A DNA stretch of 38,414 bases, from NCBI GenBank assembly GCA_902796035.1, contig CADBNR010000035.1, positions 1 to 38,414 of the forward strand, in the 5' to 3' direction. The notes under the pieces were generated by a model that did not search any database, was not told the origin of the DNA, and worked only from the letters and a program-made list of their open reading frames with translations. Below, in pieces: positions 38,337 through 38,414 of the stretch. The stretch's first letter is position 1; the number at the start of each line of letters is the position of its first letter. Position numbers and translations under genes: made by a program. Source of the stretch: an uncultured Bacteroidales bacterium (GTDB taxonomy: Bacteria; Bacteroidota; Bacteroidia; Bacteroidales; Muribaculaceae).

Positions 38337-38414
38337 TTAATAAAAAATGTTGCCGATAGGGTCGCATATCCCGAGACGTTTTTCGTTCTGTCCCGAAGGA
38401 GTGTACCGGGGTAC
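38337..38414 (-). other. Window-edge sequence, possible 3' end of a minus-strand ORF
   Basis: Read on the minus strand the frame is open from the window edge (VPRYTPSGQNEKRLGICDPI, then GNIFY) to a TAA at 38337-38339. It is only 25 codons, with no recognised motif. It may be the end of a gene or mobile element that lies mostly outside the window, or chance. Confidence 0.2.

Overview
The window looks like a chromosomal segment from a gut Bacteroidales, most likely a Muribaculaceae (S24-7)-type genome. This rests on a divergently regulated SusC/SusD polysaccharide-utilisation locus (PUL), HmuY/TonB receptor genes, many secreted proteins ending in a short type IX-secretion-like tail (VYNLQG... 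GVY... K-[VI]-[VI]-K), Bacteroidetes-style TAnnTTTG -7 promoter boxes, few Shine-Dalgarno sites, and GC-rich coding DNA with AT-rich gaps. The family-level placement is inference.

Layout. 1-145: tail of an IS3-like transposase and the probable end of that element. 251-3421: large secreted multidomain adhesin-like protein. 3.5-7.0 kb: NUDIX hydrolase (-), EamA transporter, a possible small membrane ORF, a polysaccharide flippase and a frameshifted glycosyltransferase remnant, which suggests a decayed surface-polysaccharide locus. 7.2-9.9 kb: lutA and a fused lutB-lutC for lactate oxidation, then a small gene broken by an in-frame TAG. 10.3-20.9 kb (-): beta-1,3-glucan (laminarin-type) PUL, in transcription order SusC, SusD, a secreted probable glycan-binding protein, GH16, GH128 and a multimodular secreted protein. 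21.3-24.2 kb (+): its divergent membrane-spanning regulator (beta-propeller, Y_Y_Y, TM, coiled coil, LuxR-type HTH). 24.2-28.6 kb (-): a putative heme-uptake cluster, in transcription order TlpA-like thioredoxin, small secreted protein, calycin-like protein, HmuY-like lipoprotein and TonB-dependent receptor.

28.6-29.7 kb is a repeat-rich stretch with a 68-codon tail-only ORF and a DUF1573 protein. 29.7-33.9 kb (-) is an oxalate module: formyl-CoA:oxalate CoA-transferase, oxalyl-CoA decarboxylase and an AEC-family carrier, the same gene set as E. coli yfdW-yfdU-yfdV. It sits between two copies of an unusual AGGAG-rich inverted repeat. 34.3-36.4 kb: an acyl-ACP thioesterase and a dGTPase diverge from a 42-bp near-perfect dyad that contains both -7 boxes and both start codons. 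36.5-38.3 kb: a TPM-domain membrane protein with zinc ribbons and a PepSY-like secreted protein.

The most unusual non-genic signals are the leaderless mirror-image promoter at 35047-35088, the AGGAG repeats flanking the oxalate module, the TAGCTA-N3 nonamer arrays at 24.2 and 36.4 kb, the heptamer inverted repeat between oxc and frc, and the 21-bp tandem direct repeat at 28.7 kb. No rRNA, tRNA or CRISPR array was recognised.
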